Below, in pieces: positions 12,667 to 21,503 of a stretch of 32,632 bases of DNA. Under the pieces are notes generated by a model, which was not told the DNA's origin, did not search any database, and saw only the letters and a program-made list of their open reading frames with translations. A program made the position numbers and the translations under genes. Positions within the stretch are counted from its first letter, which is position 1, and every line of letters starts with the position of its first letter. Source of the stretch: a virus. The DNA lies in the IMG/VR virus record IMGVR_UViG_3300034073_003363, positions 1-32,632 of that record; one strand, given 5' to 3'.

Positions 12667-12929
12667 CAGTCCTCCAAATGTTTGTGCAAACGGTCCGCCA
12701 GGTCACGATGCTGGCCAGCGAGGTGACGGTGATCGTCCTTCAACGATCGCACGTCGGCTTTGACTTCACGAATGTCGTCACGGTTCTCGAGGACCGCTTC
12801 TTTGATCGACACCAACACTTTGCCGTTGTCGGCATGCTGTTGATCATTTTTCTTGTCGAGCCGGTGCAGCATCCACATCATGGGCCCTGCGATGACGGCG
12901 ACAGCGATCGGCACCCAACCCCAATCCAT
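12666..12929 (-). CDS. Membrane-anchored coiled-coil protein of the lysis cassette
   Basis: From the ATG at 12929 this is 87 residues; an in-frame GTG at 12932 is also possible. One N-terminal transmembrane helix (VPIAVAVIAGPMMWML) is followed by a long charged coiled coil (about 40-85) with many Lys, Asp and His. It lies between endolysin and holin, so a second holin, antiholin or spanin-like regulator is likely. No lipobox is seen. Confidence 0.68.
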   Translation of the reverse strand: MDWGWVPIAVAVIAGPMMWMLHRLDKKNDQQHADNGKVLVSIKEAVLENRDDIREVKADVRSLKDDHRHLAGQHRDLADRLHKHLED

Positions 12930-13414
12930 CACACACCGAACACTTTCCTGAACGCCTGGTCGTAGAACTGTGGGTCACGTGCAGCTGCCGGCGAAATCTC
13001 GATGTGCAGCCAATCGCCCAGGGGTGCACCAGCGATCGTCTTTGTCGAATAGTTGAACCATTCATTGCGGTCACATCGCCAACCTCGACCCCACGGTTTC
13101 GGCGTGTAATCCAGAATCAGCTCGATTCCTAGATCGTCGGCGTGACGCACCAGGAACTCGGCGAACGTCGCAGCCTTCCACCAGTCGCCGTAACCACGTC
13201 GCCCACGGCCCAACGCTGTTTTACGCCACGACAGATCGACGGCGCGTCCGGTGCCGTGAATCGACTCCGATTCTTTGCCGCGCATCTTCCTGATCCCATA
13301 CGAGCCGTTGTTCCACAAGCCGCCTTCGGTGAGAAACATGGCGTAGTCGATGAAACGATTCATCGACGGCCACGGCTTACGCACATTGCCGTCGAAACCG
13401 GTGTAAGGACGCAT
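12929..13414 (-). CDS. Endolysin, M15-type peptidase
   Basis: This 161-residue protein has SIHGTGRAVDLS with H53 and D60 and DWLHIEI with H137. Together these give the H-x6-D and H zinc ligands of VanY/L-Ala-D-Glu type M15 peptidases. It should cut peptidoglycan stem peptides. There is no signal peptide, so release depends on the holin encoded two genes downstream. The start lies 16 bases after the preceding stop, with only a modest Shine-Dalgarno. It is a single-domain lysin with no obvious cell-wall-binding repeat. Confidence 0.85.
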   Translation of the reverse strand: MRPYTGFDGNVRKPWPSMNRFIDYAMFLTEGGLWNNGSYGIRKMRGKESESIHGTGRAVDLSWRKTALGRGRRGYGDWWKAATFAEFLVRHADDLGIELILDYTPKPWGRGWRCDRNEWFNYSTKTIAGAPLGDWLHIEISPAAARDPQFYDQAFRKVFGV

Positions 13415-13430
13415 AGTCGAAGATTACTTC

Positions 13431-13637
13431 TCAGATCGTTTCTTCGGGTTCCGTCTCAACGACCGTCCCGTTGTGCACGACAGCGATCTCAGCGCCATGA
13501 TCCTCGAGCACATCCAACGCCTGAGTCAGCACGCAGTAGACGATGTGTGGGGCGAGGTTGCCACAGTCGATCGTGATGTTGCCGGGGTTGGCGTCCAGGT
13601 CGACGGAGATGATGATGTGACGTTCACTGTGCTTCAT
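13431..13637 (-). CDS. Unknown small protein
   Basis: This 68-residue protein starts at the ATG at 13637, overlapping the metallophosphoesterase stop by 14 bases. It alternates beta-like and helical stretches (HIIISVDLDANPGNITIDCG, VLTQALDVLEDHG, AEIAVVHNGTVV). It is acidic at the end. No family is recognised. Confidence 0.62.
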   Translation of the reverse strand: MKHSERHIIISVDLDANPGNITIDCGNLAPHIVYCVLTQALDVLEDHGAEIAVVHNGTVVETEPEETI

Positions 13638-14778
13638 AGGTTCGTCCACGCCACATCGCCTTTCCATCATGAATCGTGACTAACTCAGCGTGCCACATGC
13701 CGTCAGGTTCCTGAGTGACAACCGCCATCCCTTGCTGCCAGTTCTCCCAACGCCGATACGGCCGACCCAACTCATCCTCACCAGACTTCGTCGACGGCAC
13801 CGTGCCGTCGATCTTGCACAGGCAGCCAGTCGAGAAAGCGATGACAGTTTCCGGTTTTCCTCTCACTTCCCGAGTTTCTGAGTGGTAGGCGATGCGATGA
13901 AGATGACCCTGGACGAATGATTGATGTTCATTTTTGGCAACTTTGACGACATCGAGACGTTCACCGTGAACCGCCCACAGTGGGGTCATAACGCCGTTGC
14001 CCGCGGCGATCTGCCACCTGCCGGCCGGATACGCACCTACATAAACGACGTTCAGGTCGTCGAGACGCAGCAGGTTAGGGATCGACAACACCGGCCACTC
14101 TTCGGGTGCCTCAGCCCGTCGAAGTCGCAGCGCAGCCATTGCGTTGCGTGCGATCGCGTCAGCAATCCTCTTGTCATGATTACCGCCGAGCAGCACGATC
14201 GTCGCTGTCGGTGCGATAGCACGCTGTTGGGCGAGGAACCGGTGTGCTGCGTCGATCGTCGGCTGTGTCGTCAACACGAACTCCGGTTTGACGAGAAACT
14301 TGCTTGACCATTCGGGGAAGTCGAGTGTGTCACCCAGGTTCACGATCTCATCCGGTTTCGCATCCGCTGTGATCTGCAACGCCACATCGATCGCACGATC
14401 ATCGTGGGTGGCGATCATGTCGCCGTCATGCAGACGTCGGAACCCGATCTGCGGATCGGGCAGGATCACCGTCACCGTCGTGTCTCGAGCAACCGGTCGT
14501 GCTTTCGTCGGTCGGATGACGGTGGGTGCGGCCGGCTGTACGACAGGCCACTGCGGGCCTTCTTCCCACGCCGGCGACAGCTGCACACCGATCAGGTCAT
14601 GAACCTCAGCCTCACCCTCGCTGTTCTTCGTGAGGCTTTGATACAGGCTGATGCGTTTGAGGCCACCCAACTCGGTCGGATCGATCCCGTTGCGTTCCAA
14701 TAGGTCAGCAATGCGACCTAATACCTCACGGCGATCTACAGGCTGCGCCTGCAACGCCTCCACCAGGTCATCGGCCAC
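13624..14778 (-). CDS. Calcineurin-like metallophosphoesterase
   Basis: I choose the GTG at 14778 (MADDLVEAL), giving 384 residues and an 11-base overlap with the HTH gene; a TTG at 14796 would add six residues. The metal motifs come in order: PDPQIG near 107-112, NLGDTLD near 147-153, GGNHDK near 198-203, AVHGE near 269-273 and QGHLHR near 290-295. The N-terminal ~90 residues look like a small DNA-binding or linker region. Such genes are common in actinophages between tail and lysis modules, and a role in DNA or nucleotide phosphodiester hydrolysis is inferred. Confidence 0.85.
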   Translation of the reverse strand: MADDLVEALQAQPVDRREVLGRIADLLERNGIDPTELGGLKRISLYQSLTKNSEGEAEVHDLIGVQLSPAWEEGPQWPVVQPAAPTVIRPTKARPVARDTTVTVILPDPQIGFRRLHDGDMIATHDDRAIDVALQITADAKPDEIVNLGDTLDFPEWSSKFLVKPEFVLTTQPTIDAAHRFLAQQRAIAPTATIVLLGGNHDKRIADAIARNAMAALRLRRAEAPEEWPVLSIPNLLRLDDLNVVYVGAYPAGRWQIAAGNGVMTPLWAVHGERLDVVKVAKNEHQSFVQGHLHRIAYHSETREVRGKPETVIAFSTGCLCKIDGTVPSTKSGEDELGRPYRRWENWQQGMAVVTQEPDGMWHAELVTIHDGKAMWRGRTYEAQ

Positions 14779-15037
14779 ACGCACACCTGCCCGCAAGATG
14801 ACCCTGGATCACCGCACCGCGGATCGTGAACCCGTGATCCGACAACACACGCGACAGAGATTCGGCACTGTGCCGGTAACGGGTGTGTGTTTGCCGGGCC
14901 TGAAACAGGCCGTCGAGTTCGACGTCGAACGCCTGGCGTTGCTCATCCGACATCGCTGCACGAATCTTCTGCACACCACACCTGAATCCGGGTTTCTGCG
15001 CAGTGGTTTGCTGCAACGCCTCGATCAGCGGGTCCAT
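14768..15037 (-). CDS. Small HTH-like DNA-binding protein
   Basis: This 89-residue protein starts at the ATG at 15037 in a TGATG junction. A helical N-terminus (MSDEQRQAFDVEL) leads to AESLSRVLSDHGFTIRGAVI and GHLAGRCACG, an HTH-plus-Cys pattern seen in small actinophage proteins often near metallophosphoesterase genes. It may target that enzyme to DNA. The family has no assigned function that I know of. Confidence 0.65.
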   Translation of the reverse strand: MDPLIEALQQTTAQKPGFRCGVQKIRAAMSDEQRQAFDVELDGLFQARQTHTRYRHSAESLSRVLSDHGFTIRGAVIQGHLAGRCACGR

Positions 15038-15153
15038 CAGATCATCCTGCGACTGACATCCCACCACGCGTACACCGACACACCGATCACACCGACACAG
15101 AACGCCGCCAAACAGGCTGCGACGGTGATCAGGGTGTCAGCCGTGCGACCCAT
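15037..15153 (-). CDS. Membrane microprotein (38 residues)
   Basis: This product has one transmembrane helix (residues about 7-30: TLITVAACLAAFCVGVIGVS) between MGRTAD and a basic end. Its start makes a TGATG overlap with the gene before and its stop a TGATG overlap with the gene after. The perfect double junction strongly supports it. The function is unknown. Confidence 0.68.
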   Translation of the reverse strand: MGRTADTLITVAACLAAFCVGVIGVSVYAWWDVSRRMI

Positions 15154-15449
15154 CACGAAACCTGCGTTGTGGTTGCGATGCGTCCATCATCAGACACGTA
15201 GGCGTTCGGGTCGATGCCCTGAGCGAATACGAGCGCATCATTCTCGCTGAGTTCTTGCGCGCTCCAAGCCTCAATCAGCCCGAGGTCTATGTCGCCGTTG
15301 AGGTAGCCGAGAATGACACCAGCCTCGACGGTCGGGTTGACCCACATCGACGCTTCGAGATGCGCGCCGTTGTCGGCTGCGATTGGTTCGGGTCCGTAGC
15401 CGTAGCGATGGTCGCCCGGCCAAGTCAGTTGCCAAGTGAGATAGCGCAC
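15153..15449 (-). CDS. Unknown tail-region protein
   Basis: This 98-residue protein starts at the GTG at 15449, inside the upstream gene (25-base overlap), with a GGGAGGA Shine-Dalgarno. It begins RYLTWQLTWPGDHRYGYGP. Further segments are EASMWVNPTVEAGVILGYL and a Glu/Ala-rich middle. I recall similar short proteins beside coiled-coil partners in siphovirus tail regions. It may be a tail-fibre chaperone or decoration; I cannot assign a function. Confidence 0.65.
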   Translation of the reverse strand: MRYLTWQLTWPGDHRYGYGPEPIAADNGAHLEASMWVNPTVEAGVILGYLNGDIDLGLIEAWSAQELSENDALVFAQGIDPNAYVSDDGRIATTTQVS

Positions 15450-15940
15450 GGCTGTTCCTCCCGATCAAGTAGACCAGCGTTCAGCATGGAATGAAGATTT
15501 GCTGCGCTGATGCCTTGCTGTATCGACAACTGATCCAGCCCGGCTTGACGGGCGAGGCGCAGTTTCCAGTAGTTCGGTTGATCGGCCTCGATGTCGTCAA
15601 AGGTGTGCGGCTCGATCTCGTCGGCGAGTTCTTCGAGCCAGCCGAGTTCCATGCGAGCGGCAGCGAGGCTGCGTTCGATGAGCACCATATGCAGTTGCTT
15701 TTCCTCAGCCTCAATTGAGTCAAGAGGATCGCCTGTTGACAGCAGTTTGTGGCGTTCGATCTTCTTGCGTTCGAGGTCGAGTTCGGCGAGGCGAATCTTG
15801 TACGCCATGTCCTGGGCTTCAAGCAGCAACTGTCGCCATTGCATCGGAGCGGTGTCGTGTTGCCCGATGACAAAATGGCGAAGTTGAAAACGTGTGCGAG
15901 TCGGAATGACTGTTTGCGTTGTGTGCGGTTGCAGATTCAT
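15425..15940 (-). CDS. Coiled-coil protein downstream of the kelch-like protein
   Basis: This protein has 171 residues. An N-terminal ~30 residues contain RHFVIGQHDTAPMQWRQ. A long coiled coil covers about 35-110 (LAELDLERKKIERHKLL and after), then NYWKLRLARQAGLDQL. The family is recognisable as a recurrent siphovirus tail-region protein but has no known function. It could trimerise or chaperone the kelch-like fibre encoded just before it (3-base gap). Confidence 0.68.
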   Translation of the reverse strand: MNLQPHTTQTVIPTRTRFQLRHFVIGQHDTAPMQWRQLLLEAQDMAYKIRLAELDLERKKIERHKLLSTGDPLDSIEAEEKQLHMVLIERSLAAARMELGWLEELADEIEPHTFDDIEADQPNYWKLRLARQAGLDQLSIQQGISAANLHSMLNAGLLDREEQPCAISLGN

Positions 15941-15943
15941 GGT

Positions 15944-16906
15944 TCACGAAGAGAAGGCTGCGGCGTCACGCCGAGCAATTGATAGGCCGGTTCCCAATGT
16001 TGATCTGCTGTCGTTGCTGAACGCGAACTTGTCAACAGTTGCGACGAGACTGTCTGATGCGTTTACGCCTCCTGCGCTATAACCAGCCAATTCCGAGTCG
16101 AATCCCGGCATATTGCGTCGAGCGCCGGAAAGTCCGGTTCCCAATGTTGATCTGCTGTCGTTGCTGAACGCGAACTTGTTTACTGTGTCAACGGCTGGTT
16201 CACCACCACCGGCGACATATCCATCAGTTGCGGACGCGAACGCTGCTGGACCCGAAACAGTAGCAGATAGACCCGTTGCGAGCGTTGATCTGGTGTCGTC
16301 GCTGAACGCGAACTTGTCAACCGTGTCAACTTTCACCGTTGTGAATCCGCCAGCGGCATAGCCTGCATCCGTCGAAGCGAAACCAGATGCAAACCAACGT
16401 GATGACGAAAGACCTGTGCCCAGAGTCGAACGACCATCATTGCTAAATGCGAACTTGTCTACGGTCGAAACAACCGCTGTTTCGAAACCGCCAGCGACAT
16501 ATCCGCTGCTCGAAGAAGAAAAACCTGCGCCACCTCGACGTGCAGCAGATAATCCAGTTGCGAGTGTTGAACGGCCGTCGTTACTAAATGCGAACTTGTC
16601 CACGGTAGATACAGCGGCAGACTCGAAACCGCCAGCAGCATAACCACTTGTGGCAGACGCAAACCCCGTCGCTTCTCGTCGTGCCGCAGATAAACCTGTT
16701 GCGAGTGTTGTTCGAGTATCCGCAGGAAGCGCAAACTTGTCGACAGTCGTTGTGTTGCTGTTTCCACCTGCGACATAACCTGCACTCAGCCGATACGGCC
16801 AAATATCCGCCACTCGCGCCAGAAACTGCTCGACCAGCGTCCACACACCAGACGCAGCACTTTGCGTTGGCGTGTTGACTACGCCGATGATGCCGCCGTT
16901 ACTCAT
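15944..16906 (-). CDS. Kelch-like six-repeat putative tail fibre / receptor-binding protein
   Basis: This 320-residue protein has a ~40-residue N-terminal attachment segment followed by six tandem repeats of about 46-48 residues. The consensus is GYxAGG, then TVDKFAFSND, RSTL, TGLSxARR and a Gly/Phe end. This is the GYxxGG/DKF kelch-like pattern found in phage fibres and would form a six-bladed beta-propeller or similar beta solenoid. The protein ends exactly at the end of repeat six. Repeats are similar at DNA level, including a 46-bp identity (15987-16032 and 16134-16179). Position after the tail-tip genes supports a receptor-binding role. Start and previous stop overlap (TGATG). Confidence 0.8.
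   Translation of the reverse strand: MSNGGIIGVVNTPTQSAASGVWTLVEQFLARVADIWPYRLSAGYVAGGNSNTTTVDKFALPADTRTTLATGLSAARREATGFASATSGYAAGGFESAAVSTVDKFAFSNDGRSTLATGLSAARRGGAGFSSSSSGYVAGGFETAVVSTVDKFAFSNDGRSTLGTGLSSSRWFASGFASTDAGYAAGGFTTVKVDTVDKFAFSDDTRSTLATGLSATVSGPAAFASATDGYVAGGGEPAVDTVNKFAFSNDSRSTLGTGLSGARRNMPGFDSELAGYSAGGVNASDSLVATVDKFAFSNDSRSTLGTGLSIARRDAAAFSS
15987..16032. repeat. 46-bp identical repeat in the kelch-like gene, copy A
   Basis: This is identical to 16134-16179, 147 bp (49 codons) away. It encodes the FAFSNDSRSTLGTG part of repeat six, so it reflects recent duplication or gene conversion between blades. Confidence 0.95.
16134..16179. repeat. 46-bp identical repeat in the kelch-like gene, copy B
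   Basis: This is the partner of 15987-16032 and encodes the same residues in repeat five. Confidence 0.95.
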
Positions 16907-17232
16907 CAGGTGATCTCCAGCACACTCACCGTGATTTCGGCATCGTCGTTGGTTTGGCCGGTGGCGTAGATTGCGTCACCGGCCTCGAGGACGAGTTTGC
17001 CGGCGATCGGGGCGAGCGATGCTTTGGCTGGAATGACAACATCTTCGACTAGGCGTGTGATGGCGTCGGCGTTGCTGTCGTCAGTCCACCAAACGCTGAC
17101 TTCTTCGGCGGTTGCCGACACGTTCGCGATTTGGCAGCCGATCACAATCGCAGTCGTATTTGCCGACACGGTGTAAACCGTTGTGGTGGTGGTTTGGATC
17201 AGCGCACGGCTGTTTTTGAACGTGTTAGCCAT
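16906..17232 (-). CDS. Small beta-rich tail protein
   Basis: This 108-residue protein has a good Shine-Dalgarno (AGGAG) before the ATG at 17232. It has Thr/Val-rich strands (TTTVYTVSANTTAIVIGCQIAN) and an immunoglobulin-like or collar-like outline, ending ITVSVLEIT. Similar short proteins occur next to fibre genes in siphoviruses. A structural role at the tail tip is likely. Confidence 0.68.
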   Translation of the reverse strand: MANTFKNSRALIQTTTTTVYTVSANTTAIVIGCQIANVSATAEEVSVWWTDDSNADAITRLVEDVVIPAKASLAPIAGKLVLEAGDAIYATGQTNDDAEITVSVLEIT

Positions 17233-17242
17233 CGGGTTGCTC

Positions 17243-17491
17243 CTATGAGAGGGCGAGAATCAAGGCGATCGGGTCGGTAATGATTTCCACCCAGCCGCTG
17301 CCGTCGTAGTACCACATCGTGTTCGTACCGGTCAGGTAGGTGACCATCCCCTCCGACGGTGCGGTGATCGCGGTCGACCTGGCTGATGCGTCGGCGAACA
17401 CCATCACCGATTGCTGCATGAGATATGTGTTGACGTTGTTTGCCGTCAACACCTCACCAACGCTGAATGTTTTGAAACCTGCACCAGCCAT
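17243..17491 (-). CDS. Small tail-tip / fibre-associated protein
   Basis: This 82-residue protein contains AGFKTFSVGEVLTANNVNTYL then QQSVMVFADASARS and MWYYDGSGWVEI. The same order appears in the N-terminal or attachment region of many siphovirus tail proteins. A GGGAGA Shine-Dalgarno precedes it. It probably docks fibres to the tail tip. Confidence 0.75.
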   Translation of the reverse strand: MAGAGFKTFSVGEVLTANNVNTYLMQQSVMVFADASARSTAITAPSEGMVTYLTGTNTMWYYDGSGWVEIITDPIALILALS

Positions 17492-17503
17492 CTGCGTCTC
17501 CCG

Positions 17504-18664
17504 TCAGAACGCTAAAGCATTCTCGTCAAGTTTGCCCAACACCGCATCGTCCAACACGAAATAAGACGACGTGTCTCGAGGAGTGAACCCGAACGACAAA
17601 CGCCAACCCTGCCCCACCGTGTACGCGTGAGCGATCGACTCGATGGAACACGGCACCACAATCTGCGACACACCGGGCGGCGTGAACTCCACCGTCACCG
17701 AATCAGCCAAATCCAACTGCACCAGCTGCGACACAGCGATCTGCGACTTCGAATCCAACAACGTCGTCACCTCAGCGATGCGAGGCGAAGTTGACGTGAA
17801 CCGCACCAAAGCGAAATCGAGCATGTCGGTCACCTCGGCATCGGTGTCGAACAACACCTCACCGAGGTCGAGGAACCGCACCCCGTAGATCGACTGGTTG
17901 GTGGCGTTGTCGCGCACCACGTCGATCTGGCCGGCACGGTTCGCCGCCAGGGAGTTGTACAACTCCAGTTGCGTCACGAGCCGTTCGATCGATTCATAGT
18001 TCGTGTCGCTGCCATCGTCGGAGAACGTCAACGTTGCAGCGTTCAACAGTTCGTAACGGTCGAGGAATCGCAGCACACCGGTGCGAGTCACATACAGAGC
18101 ACCCTGCTCGGTAGTGACGATCTGCTCGAGGTAGGCGAGAGCGTTCCCGCTTGCCGTCCCAGCGGCGCACGTCGACTGCCCGGTCGAGATGTTCGTCGTT
18201 CCCTGATAGTCGACTTCGGGCAGATTCAAGATGAAATCGACACGATCACCGGTTGATTCGGCCGACACCGCAGTCGCATCCGGAATCTCCTGTTGCGCCA
18301 AATCGGCGAGCCGATCGACACAAGTGATCGTGACGATCGCATCACCAGCAATCTCATACGACAGTTCATAGTCGGAAATCACACCCTCATACACCTGACG
18401 GGCGTACAGCATCGACGACGAGTTCGATGTGATCTTGATCAACCGGCCGACGAGAATCTCACCGAAGTAGGTGCCGCCAGCGTTGTCTGGGTCGAGTTCG
18501 CCGTCGAGGTTCGACATCACCAAGTTGGCGATGCCAGCACGGAATGGCTGCGTGTAGTCGGTGCGGCCACGGCTGATTGTGAATGACCTGGTGCGTGCCG
18601 TCAGATCAACGAACGATCCTTTGCCACCGAACTCGGCTTCGATCGTGACTGACGGTCCGCTCAC
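17504..18664 (-). CDS. Minor tail protein (tail tip / hub-like)
   Basis: This 386-residue protein begins at the GTG at 18664 in a GTGA overlap with the tape-measure stop. It contains early beta-rich SRGRTDYTQPFRAGIANL, which recalls phage tail-tip proteins, and a later TVTITCVDRLADLAQ segment of hub-type proteins. Its place immediately after the tape measure is where distal tail or hub proteins are encoded. It should form part of the tail-tip complex. Confidence 0.75.
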   Translation of the reverse strand: MSGPSVTIEAEFGGKGSFVDLTARTRSFTISRGRTDYTQPFRAGIANLVMSNLDGELDPDNAGGTYFGEILVGRLIKITSNSSSMLYARQVYEGVISDYELSYEIAGDAIVTITCVDRLADLAQQEIPDATAVSAESTGDRVDFILNLPEVDYQGTTNISTGQSTCAAGTASGNALAYLEQIVTTEQGALYVTRTGVLRFLDRYELLNAATLTFSDDGSDTNYESIERLVTQLELYNSLAANRAGQIDVVRDNATNQSIYGVRFLDLGEVLFDTDAEVTDMLDFALVRFTSTSPRIAEVTTLLDSKSQIAVSQLVQLDLADSVTVEFTPPGVSQIVVPCSIESIAHAYTVGQGWRLSFGFTPRDTSSYFVLDDAVLGKLDENALAF

Positions 18665-20976
18665 GACGCCACCCTGATCGGTGCGGGCCCGTTGCTGCGG
18701 TTGTAGCGGCGGATCGCATCCACCACAGCCTGCGGATCAGCGGATGTCACCGTGACATTGATGACGTTGCCGCCGCCGTCACCGGCTGCCGAACCACGCC
18801 CCAACCCTCGAGATGGTGCACCACGTTTGATCGCATCCACCACATCAGCCGACAGCACGTATTCACCGCCGTGAGCCATGATCGGCGTCGACGTGTTCAA
18901 GATGCCTGGGACCGGGCCGCCGATGTTCCGACTCACCCGTGGGGTACGTGACGCAGCGGCAATCGCAGCCGGCGAAAACTGCTGCGCCTGCACAATCGAC
19001 TGCTGCACAATCTCCTCACGGATCGTGCGAATCACTGTCTCTTTCACCGAAGGGATCAGGCCGAGCTGCTGGATGTAGTCGACCAGTTGACGGCGCAACG
19101 GATCAGCAGGATCAAGTGCGTCAGCGACCGCCGCCAACGACTCAACCATGATCCTCTGGCGATCTGACGCATCCAACGTTTGACCAGCCAACTCAGCCTG
19201 CGCCTCAGCGGCTTTCACCGCAGCGTCAGCCTGACGCAACGCCTCTTCCTTCACGCCACGCTGAGCCGCTTCGAGATCACGACCTTTCAGGCTGCCGTTA
19301 GCGAGCGCTTCCGCATAATCGAACACCGCTTGCTCGGTGCGTGCAATCTGCGCTTCAAGGTTCAGATCGGCGTCGAACATCGCCAACGTTGTATCCATCA
19401 TCGCCTGGAGCGCATCGTTCGCTGCACGCGTCTGATCCTCATATGCGGCCATCGCAGCCTCAGCGGCAGCCATGGAATCAGCCATCGCCTTCGATGTGTC
19501 ATCGGTGCTACGGAACGTGTCAGCCAACGTCTCCTGCGCAGATTGAAGATCTTTCGTAACGGACTCCGTCAACTCCACCTGATTGTTAGCGGCCTCATAC
19601 GAGTTGCGCAGTTTGTCAACTTCGAAATACAGCGCTCGGGCTTTGCCTCCACCGTCACCGAATGCATCCGACAAACGACGCTGCTGCTCATCGGCAGCAA
19701 TACCTTTCTCTGTAGCGAAGGCCATCTTTTCTGCGAACTCATCGAACGCTGGCGTCGTTTCACCACGGATCGCTTTGGCAACATCAACTGACGTGAGACC
19801 AGCAGCTGCGATTCTTTCTTGCATTTGTTCGCTGGCCAACGCCGCTACGATCACAGCGTCAGTTGCACCTTCCTGGCCGCCGCGCTCCGCTTCAAGTGCT
19901 CGAGTGAAATCATCAGTGATCCCAGCCAGGCGTTCTTTCTCTCTCCGGTAAAGGTTGTAAGCAACTGTTCCGAGCCCGATAGCTATACCGACACCTCCGA
20001 GGATGCCGGAGAACTTCAACATCTTGCCGGCAGTCAACTGGAACGACGTGCCCATCACCGTGTTCGCAACTTTCACCACAGCCTGCAAACCGGTATAAAC
20101 CTTCATCGCCACATTCGCCGCAACAATCGCCGTTGCGACAGCGCCGATCGCACCAGCCAACACCAGAAACACCTTCTGGTTCGCCGACACGAAATCGAAC
20201 ACACCGATCATGATCTGAGTGAACTTCTCGAAGATCGGCAGCAACGCAGTACCCAACTTCTCCTGCATCAACGAGAACGACACGTTCATCTTGTCCGACG
20301 CATTCGCAGTCGCCTCGGCGGTCCCACCGACCTGCTTCTCGATCGCCTCGAGAATCAGCGTCTGCGCTTCACCAACCTTGTTCGACTCGACCAGGACACG
20401 AATCCGATCCTGCTCAGCAGCCGTGAACGTCACACCCGACCGGGTCAACGCCGTGATCCCCTTGATCGGATCATTGAGCGCCTTACCCAACTGGACAGCG
20501 TTCGTGGTCGCTTCACCGAACCCTGCCGCCGCCAAGTCGATCGCAGCTTGTGTCGCTCGATCGAACGACCCACCAACCACATCGGCGGTTTCGGCGAGTT
20601 CTTTGAACGTCAGCAGTTTCGCCTGAGTTTCTTTGATGGCGTTCTGATCGACCCCCGTGTTGCGGGCTGTTTGCTCAGCCAGTTTGATCAGACGATCCGT
20701 CACCTGCTGCGTCTCATCGCCGAACAACGCCATCGATTCGGCGACCTGAACGATTCGAGCGTTCGACGTTGACGCTGTTTCCGCAGCGGCGGACAACTTG
20801 ACAAACCCTGCCGTCAAACCACCAACCACAGCAGCCGCCGGCACAAACGACTTCTTCAACCCGAAAGCAATTTTGTCGCTCGTCTTCTCGAGCTTCTCAA
20901 ACTCTCGGATCGCTTTGTCGAGCCCCTGAGGTTTGAACTCGGACAGGATCGGAAGAATCACACCGCCACGTGCCAT
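18661..20976 (-). CDS. Tape measure protein
   Basis: This is the longest tail gene, with 771 residues. The N-terminal ~260 residues are helical. Two hydrophobic helices lie at about 268-290 and 322-343, and an Ala/Glu-rich coiled-coil half follows (about 450-650). At roughly 1.5 angstrom per residue this predicts a tail near 115 nm, in siphovirus range. The gene lies directly after the gp10-like gene (TGATG overlap) and the frameshifting chaperone gene, the standard order. The C-terminus (GGNVINVTVTSADPQAVVDA) is the usual terminal module of actinophage tape measures. Confidence 0.92.
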   Translation of the reverse strand: MARGGVILPILSEFKPQGLDKAIREFEKLEKTSDKIAFGLKKSFVPAAAVVGGLTAGFVKLSAAAETASTSNARIVQVAESMALFGDETQQVTDRLIKLAEQTARNTGVDQNAIKETQAKLLTFKELAETADVVGGSFDRATQAAIDLAAAGFGEATTNAVQLGKALNDPIKGITALTRSGVTFTAAEQDRIRVLVESNKVGEAQTLILEAIEKQVGGTAEATANASDKMNVSFSLMQEKLGTALLPIFEKFTQIMIGVFDFVSANQKVFLVLAGAIGAVATAIVAANVAMKVYTGLQAVVKVANTVMGTSFQLTAGKMLKFSGILGGVGIAIGLGTVAYNLYRREKERLAGITDDFTRALEAERGGQEGATDAVIVAALASEQMQERIAAAGLTSVDVAKAIRGETTPAFDEFAEKMAFATEKGIAADEQQRRLSDAFGDGGGKARALYFEVDKLRNSYEAANNQVELTESVTKDLQSAQETLADTFRSTDDTSKAMADSMAAAEAAMAAYEDQTRAANDALQAMMDTTLAMFDADLNLEAQIARTEQAVFDYAEALANGSLKGRDLEAAQRGVKEEALRQADAAVKAAEAQAELAGQTLDASDRQRIMVESLAAVADALDPADPLRRQLVDYIQQLGLIPSVKETVIRTIREEIVQQSIVQAQQFSPAAIAAASRTPRVSRNIGGPVPGILNTSTPIMAHGGEYVLSADVVDAIKRGAPSRGLGRGSAAGDGGGNVINVTVTSADPQAVVDAIRRYNRSNGPAPIRVAS

Positions 20977-21503
20977 CAGCCGATCCTCTCAATCTCACGG
21001 TTCATCTCGGCGGCGACTTTATCCAACGCCTCCAACAACGCCCCGGTCACCTCCCGGCGCGTCGCCACGAACGAAGGAAACAGAACACGTGAATACTGTG
21101 AGCCTTTGGTGGCACCCAACTTCGGCAGATAGTTCACAAAATGCTCGTCTTTGCGTTTGCCTTTGCCGCTGCGGCCTGCCCAGTCATAGATCATGCCGGC
21201 AGCGTTCTTCTGAGTGAGTTTCAACAACGGCCAAGTATTCGTTCGAACACTGCGACCACCAACAGATGCCGAAATGCCGCCGAGCACTTCGGCATCACGC
21301 CAACCAGTGCGGCCACTGTGTCGCCAGCCCTCGAGTACTGCGTCGCCTGTCGGTGTCGCCACACGCGCCTGAGCGACCATTGGCGACGCAGCACCTCGCA
21401 TCGCCGCCTGAGTCATGCGCAACAAGCGTTTGTCCGTGGTGCGCAGAATGGCGAACATCTCTTTGACGCCCGTGATCTGAACACTGACGTTGAACTCAGC
21501 CAT
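20976..21503 (-). CDS. HK97 gp10-like protein
   Basis: This protein has 175 residues. The N-terminal MAEFNVSVQITGVKEMFAIL and later ATPTGDAVLEGWRHSGRTGW match the HK97 gp10-like family, thought to act in head-tail joining. The ATG overlaps the end of the -1 chaperone frame by 8 bases (ATGGCTGA). It sits between chaperone and tape measure, away from the connector genes, as in some actinophages. Confidence 0.75.
   Translation of the reverse strand: MAEFNVSVQITGVKEMFAILRTTDKRLLRMTQAAMRGAASPMVAQARVATPTGDAVLEGWRHSGRTGWRDAEVLGGISASVGGRSVRTNTWPLLKLTQKNAAGMIYDWAGRSGKGKRKDEHFVNYLPKLGATKGSQYSRVLFPSFVATRREVTGALLEALDKVAAEMNREIERIG

Noticed and set aside
11429-12706. Extended start for the tail fibre at 12706
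   Set aside because: The extra 74 residues cover the holin gene; the ATG at 12484 has the ATGA junction and a domain-like N-terminus.
13624-14796. TTG start at 14796 for the metallophosphoesterase
   Set aside because: It would add six residues and lengthen the overlap to 29 bases; the GTG at 14778 fits the local overlap style better.
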